Shown one piece after another: positions 7,628 through 9,795 of a stretch of DNA of 9,795 nt. A program made the translations under genes and the position numbers. The DNA comes from Actinomycetota bacterium (GTDB lineage Bacteria > Actinomycetota > Actinomycetes > S36-B12 > UBA5976): contig WLGZ01000026.1 of NCBI GenBank assembly GCA_009702945.1, positions 1 through 9,795 on the forward strand. Direction: 5' to 3'. The notes under the pieces are model-generated. The model searched no databases and was not told the origin of the DNA. It was given only the letters and a program-made list of their open reading frames with translations. The stretch's first letter is position 1. Each line of letters starts with the position of its first letter.

Positions 7628-9298
7628 GTGAAAACTCGGAAAATCATTGCTGCACTTGTGGCGGCATTTATGGTTATTGCGGCTAGCGCATCACCAGCGC
7701 AAGCAGCAAAGAAACCAGCAAAAACTTACAACTTTAAAGTGACCGGAACTATTTCCGGTGCTGCAGGTAAAACTGTCTTATTGATAGCAGATACCGGACG
7801 CGTGCTTGGTTCGCAGGCAATCGGATCAGCTAAGCAAGGTCTATCAATTACCTCTTCACAGAAAACTTCCAATCTCAGCGGTGCAACTTTGCAGTTAGTA
7901 ACCACAAGCGGTGGCGACTACTACGGCCCTGTAGTACTTGGTTGGAAATCAAAAACTCAGGTTTACACCCAGTTTGGAACTAAGACTTCTGGCAAGGGTA
8001 AGTACAAAGTCGGCACAATTGTTGTCTCAAGCGCAAGTGCTTCAGGACTTCAGGGCTATGGCAAAGTTAAGAAAAAGCTAAGCCTTGTGAAGAAAAACGT
8101 GGTTGCTGCGACGAATTACAAGCCAGCTGGAGTTGGAACCTACGGCAAGACCGGTGGAGCAGCAGTTTCTCTACTTGGTGGAGCCAGAGGATTCGTCGCA
8201 TCTGGACCAATTGGTGACATTGACCTAAGGAATGTTATTCCTGAAGACAAGAAGTTTGATGGTGGCGACGCTGACGGTGACGGCTTACCAAACGCCTTCG
8301 ACGTAAACGATGATGGCGATGCGGTGCTTGATCAAGCCGATGCGAACAATCCAGCACCAAATTCTGGTGCGAATTGCCAAGCCGGCGCATCATTCAACGT
8401 ATTCACTAACTTCAAGAACACTGCTACTAATCTGGCCGGTAACTTGAACGCCTATGGCACGGGTGACTCGTTGGCGACCGATGCAAAAATCGCAACCGCG
8501 TTAACAAACACAATGTCAATTGTGATGCAGCCAATCACAAGCGTTTGTGGTTCCAATGTCGTTAAGTCGGAATTTAAAGGGGTAGGGACTTTGCCATATG
8601 CCCCAGCCGATTATGTCGACATCACAGGTAAATCAGGTGGCACTGGGGATTACCAATGGACTGTTGGAAATGGCCAAATAAGTGGTAACGCAATCTCAGG
8701 TTTGGCAGCTTATACATTCACAGCACCAAGCCAGATTTCAGGTCAAGACGTCCTAATGCAGCGCGTGACGACTGCAGATGGAAATGTCTATGAGTTTGCT
8801 GGAACTATGGGATTTGTTTTTGTAACCCATCCTCTTCCATTGCGCTACAGCATTGACAATGGTGCGAGCTGGAGTAACTTCACATTCAGTGGTGGGTCCG
8901 CAACGTATGGAACCGCACAAAAGATCGCACTTGCAAACAACACCAAATTGACAGTGGAGTTTGCGGTACCACAGCGCCTTGCCTTTGACGGTGAAGGTGG
9001 AAGTTATTGGGATCTTGGCAACATGACCTACTCTCCAGATGCACCAAATGCATTTGGTGGTGGCAATGGACCAGGTAAGTGTGATTCCCAAGCAGCAACT
9101 GATGGTACTGCTGATTCAGCTGTTGCTGCTTCGGCAAGAGTGTTCCAACTTGGTTTCACACTTGGCACCTGCTTCTCAGAAAAGTCCAAGAGCTGGGGAA
9201 CATCAGGTCAAGAACTGCAGGGTGGAGTTGACATTCAAGTTGTTCCATCCGGAGGTGGCGGAAACTCGGCACAAAAGCTGGGTATTTCTGCTCAATAA
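7628..9298 (+). CDS. Secreted protein of unknown function with calcium-binding-type repeat
   Basis: The 556-residue product begins with a standard signal peptide: MKTRK, a hydrophobic core, and a probable cleavage after AQA at 24-26. The mature N-terminal part, about 30-170, alternates short hydrophobic strands with Gly/Ser/Thr, is rich in lysine, and looks beta-structured. Residues 214-241 contain an Asp-rich stretch, DADGDGLPNAFD then VNDDGDAVLDQAD, like thrombospondin type 3 repeats that bind calcium. The rest, to 556, is Gly/Ser/Thr/Asn-rich with four cysteines, C250, C307, C485 and C515, which could form two disulfides outside the cell. There is no C-terminal LPxTG motif or transmembrane anchor, so it may be released or held non-covalently. 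The GTG start is supported by the signal peptide and the GGGG site. It has its own candidate promoter and terminator. I do not recognise the family; an adhesin or surface-layer role is speculation. Confidence 0.85.
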   Translation: MKTRKIIAALVAAFMVIAASASPAQAAKKPAKTYNFKVTGTISGAAGKTVLLIADTGRVLGSQAIGSAKQGLSITSSQKTSNLSGATLQLVTTSGGDYYGPVVLGWKSKTQVYTQFGTKTSGKGKYKVGTIVVSSASASGLQGYGKVKKKLSLVKKNVVAATNYKPAGVGTYGKTGGAAVSLLGGARGFVASGPIGDIDLRNVIPEDKKFDGGDADGDGLPNAFDVNDDGDAVLDQADANNPAPNSGANCQAGASFNVFTNFKNTATNLAGNLNAYGTGDSLATDAKIATALTNTMSIVMQPITSVCGSNVVKSEFKGVGTLPYAPADYVDITGKSGGTGDYQWTVGNGQISGNAISGLAAYTFTAPSQISGQDVLMQRVTTADGNVYEFAGTMGFVFVTHPLPLRYSIDNGASWSNFTFSGGSATYGTAQKIALANNTKLTVEFAVPQRLAFDGEGGSYWDLGNMTYSPDAPNAFGGGNGPGKCDSQAATDGTADSAVAASARVFQLGFTLGTCFSEKSKSWGTSGQELQGGVDIQVVPSGGGGNSAQKLGISAQ

Positions 9299-9310
9299 AG
9301 TTAATACAAC

Positions 9311-9350
9311 AAAACAGGCCGCTCATAAGAGCGGCCTGTTTTGTTTATTC
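9311..9350 (+). terminator. Rho-independent terminator, bidirectional
   Basis: AAAACAGGCCGCTC at 9311-9324 pairs perfectly with GAGCGGCCTGTTTT at 9329-9342 around the four-base loop ATAA. The right flank continues TTTTGTTTATT. Read on the minus strand, the other flank gives TTTTGTTGTATT, so the hairpin can end both the plus-strand gene stopping at 9298 and the minus-strand gene stopping at 9356. Confidence 0.95.
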
Positions 9351-9355
9351 GGGAC

Positions 9356-9700
9356 TTAACCAATAGAAGTTTTTGTGACTAACCCATCGTCGATCTCTAG
9401 ATTGATTCGATTGATTCGGTAATCCATTGTCATTGGATAGAACTCGTCGTCTCTGCGAACTGCTCGGTAGGCCAATTGCTCACTACTGATTCCTTCAATA
9501 GTTTGAATTGCTTGCTCTTCGGTCATGCCAATGACTTCTTGAGAAACGGCAATAACGGTAGGGGATGGCTCAAATTGCATATCGGAACTCGAACTTTCTG
9601 GCGCAGGCATAGCGGTTGACGTAACCGCATCATCTGGACTTTGGCTGCCGCAGGCAGTTAGTACCAACATGGCAACTATGGCTCCGGCAAGTAATTTCAT
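9356..9700 (-). CDS. Small lipoprotein with I78-like protease inhibitor domain
   Basis: The 114-residue product starts with a lipoprotein signal peptide, MKLLAGAIVAMLVLTAC. The lipobox is LTAC, with Cys17 as the lipid-modified residue, so it should be anchored on the outer face of the cytoplasmic membrane. A Ser/Pro/Asp/Glu-rich linker at about 18-55 follows. The C-terminal 60 residues, starting VIGMTEEQAI and containing TMDYRINRINLEIDDG at 91-106 and a final Gly, resemble the I78 family of small serine-protease inhibitors, in which the Thr-x-Asp-Tyr/Phe...Arg-Ile/Leu-Asn block is typical. Lipoprotein assignment is firm; the inhibitor assignment is from motif memory and moderate. It converges on the secreted-protein gene across a shared terminator. 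The ATG has no ribosome site and a -10-like hexamer six bases before it, so a leaderless mRNA is likely. Confidence 0.85.
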   Translation of the reverse strand: MKLLAGAIVAMLVLTACGSQSPDDAVTSTAMPAPESSSSDMQFEPSPTVIAVSQEVIGMTEEQAIQTIEGISSEQLAYRAVRRDDEFYPMTMDYRINRINLEIDDGLVTKTSIG

Positions 9701-9706
9701 ACGTTT

Positions 9707-9712
9707 ATTATG
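9707..9712 (-). promoter_or_regulatory. -10 element for a leaderless lipoprotein transcript
   Basis: On the minus strand CATAAT (five of six matches to TATAAT) ends six bases before the ATG at 9700. Transcription would therefore start at or next to the start codon. The intervening bases contain no purine-rich ribosome site, which agrees with leaderless translation. No good -35 hexamer is seen at 16-18 bases, which is common for actinobacterial promoters. Confidence 0.55.
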
Positions 9713-9740
9713 CCCAGATTGGTGCCAACTAATCGTGCAC

Positions 9741-9769
9741 TAAAGTCAAAGACAAATACCTAGTTGGAG
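9741..9769 (+). promoter_or_regulatory. Candidate -10 and ribosome site of the last gene
   Basis: TAAAGT at 9741-9746 fits TANNNT and has TTGGTG at 9719-9724 as a poor -35, 16 bases upstream. GGAG at 9766-9769 lies six bases before the ATG at 9776 and is a good ribosome site. The ribosome site is firmer than the promoter. Confidence 0.4.
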
Positions 9770-9775
9770 TCAGAC

Positions 9776-9795
9776 ATGAGTGGACCGATTTCACG
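9776..9795 (+). CDS. 5' end of a plus-strand gene (partial)
   Basis: ATG at 9776 follows a GGAG ribosome site with six-base spacing and opens a frame that reads MSGPIS before the window ends in the seventh codon. This is divergent from the lipoprotein gene, with 75 bases between the two start codons. Six residues are too few for identification. Bacterial deoxyhypusine-synthase-like proteins can begin with a similar sequence, but that is only a guess. Confidence 0.55.

Noticed and set aside
9311..9342. The long inverted repeat as a mobile-element end or integration site
   Set aside because: The perfect hairpin with a four-base loop and T-rich flanks between two convergent genes is fully explained as a bidirectional terminator; no transposase or target duplication is nearby.
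9039..9359. Plus-strand open frame in another phase running past the end of the secreted-protein gene
   Set aside because: It mostly overlaps the secreted-protein gene, reads through the terminator hairpin, and has no ribosome site. It does not indicate a frameshift, because the main frame ends normally before the terminator.

Overview
The window looks like a chromosomal core region of an actinomycete (Actinomycetota). The evidence is the gene order rpmF-rnc-mutM-(extra gene)-smc-ftsY on one strand, the actinobacterial form of Smc with its proline-rich stretch near the head, an FtsY that begins with its own membrane segment, GTG starts, and at least one gene that looks leaderless. Base composition is moderate rather than GC-rich. 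Together with short intergenic spaces this would fit a small-genome freshwater or marine lineage such as Nanopelagicales, but that placement is inference from style, not a demonstrated assignment.

Layout. Positions 1-97 hold the 3' end of the L32 ribosomal protein gene rpmF. Then, all on the plus strand with small gaps, come rnc (RNase III, 103-840), mutM (formamidopyrimidine-DNA glycosylase, 843-1706), a gene for a DUF3445 / heme-dependent oxidative N-demethylase-like protein (1745-2578), smc (2689-6303) and ftsY (6319-7500). This is a housekeeping run covering RNA processing, oxidative DNA repair, chromosome organisation and membrane protein targeting. The N-demethylase-like gene is the one member not expected by function.

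After a 127-base AT-rich spacer with a direct repeat and a plausible promoter, a 556-residue secreted protein of unknown function is encoded (7628-9298). It has a signal peptide, a calcium-binding-type Asp-rich stretch and four cysteines. A 14-bp perfect hairpin with T-rich sequence on both sides (9311-9342) ends this gene and the convergent minus-strand gene at 9356-9700. That gene encodes a small lipoprotein with a C-terminal domain resembling I78 protease inhibitors, and it appears to be transcribed leaderless. A 75-base divergent promoter region follows, and then the first seven codons (the last incomplete) of a plus-strand gene run off the window.

No tRNA, rRNA, CRISPR array, insertion sequence or phage gene was seen. 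No previously undescribed multi-gene system is evident. The least explained items are the secreted protein with its upstream repeats, the N-demethylase-like gene inside the core operon, and the lipoprotein.
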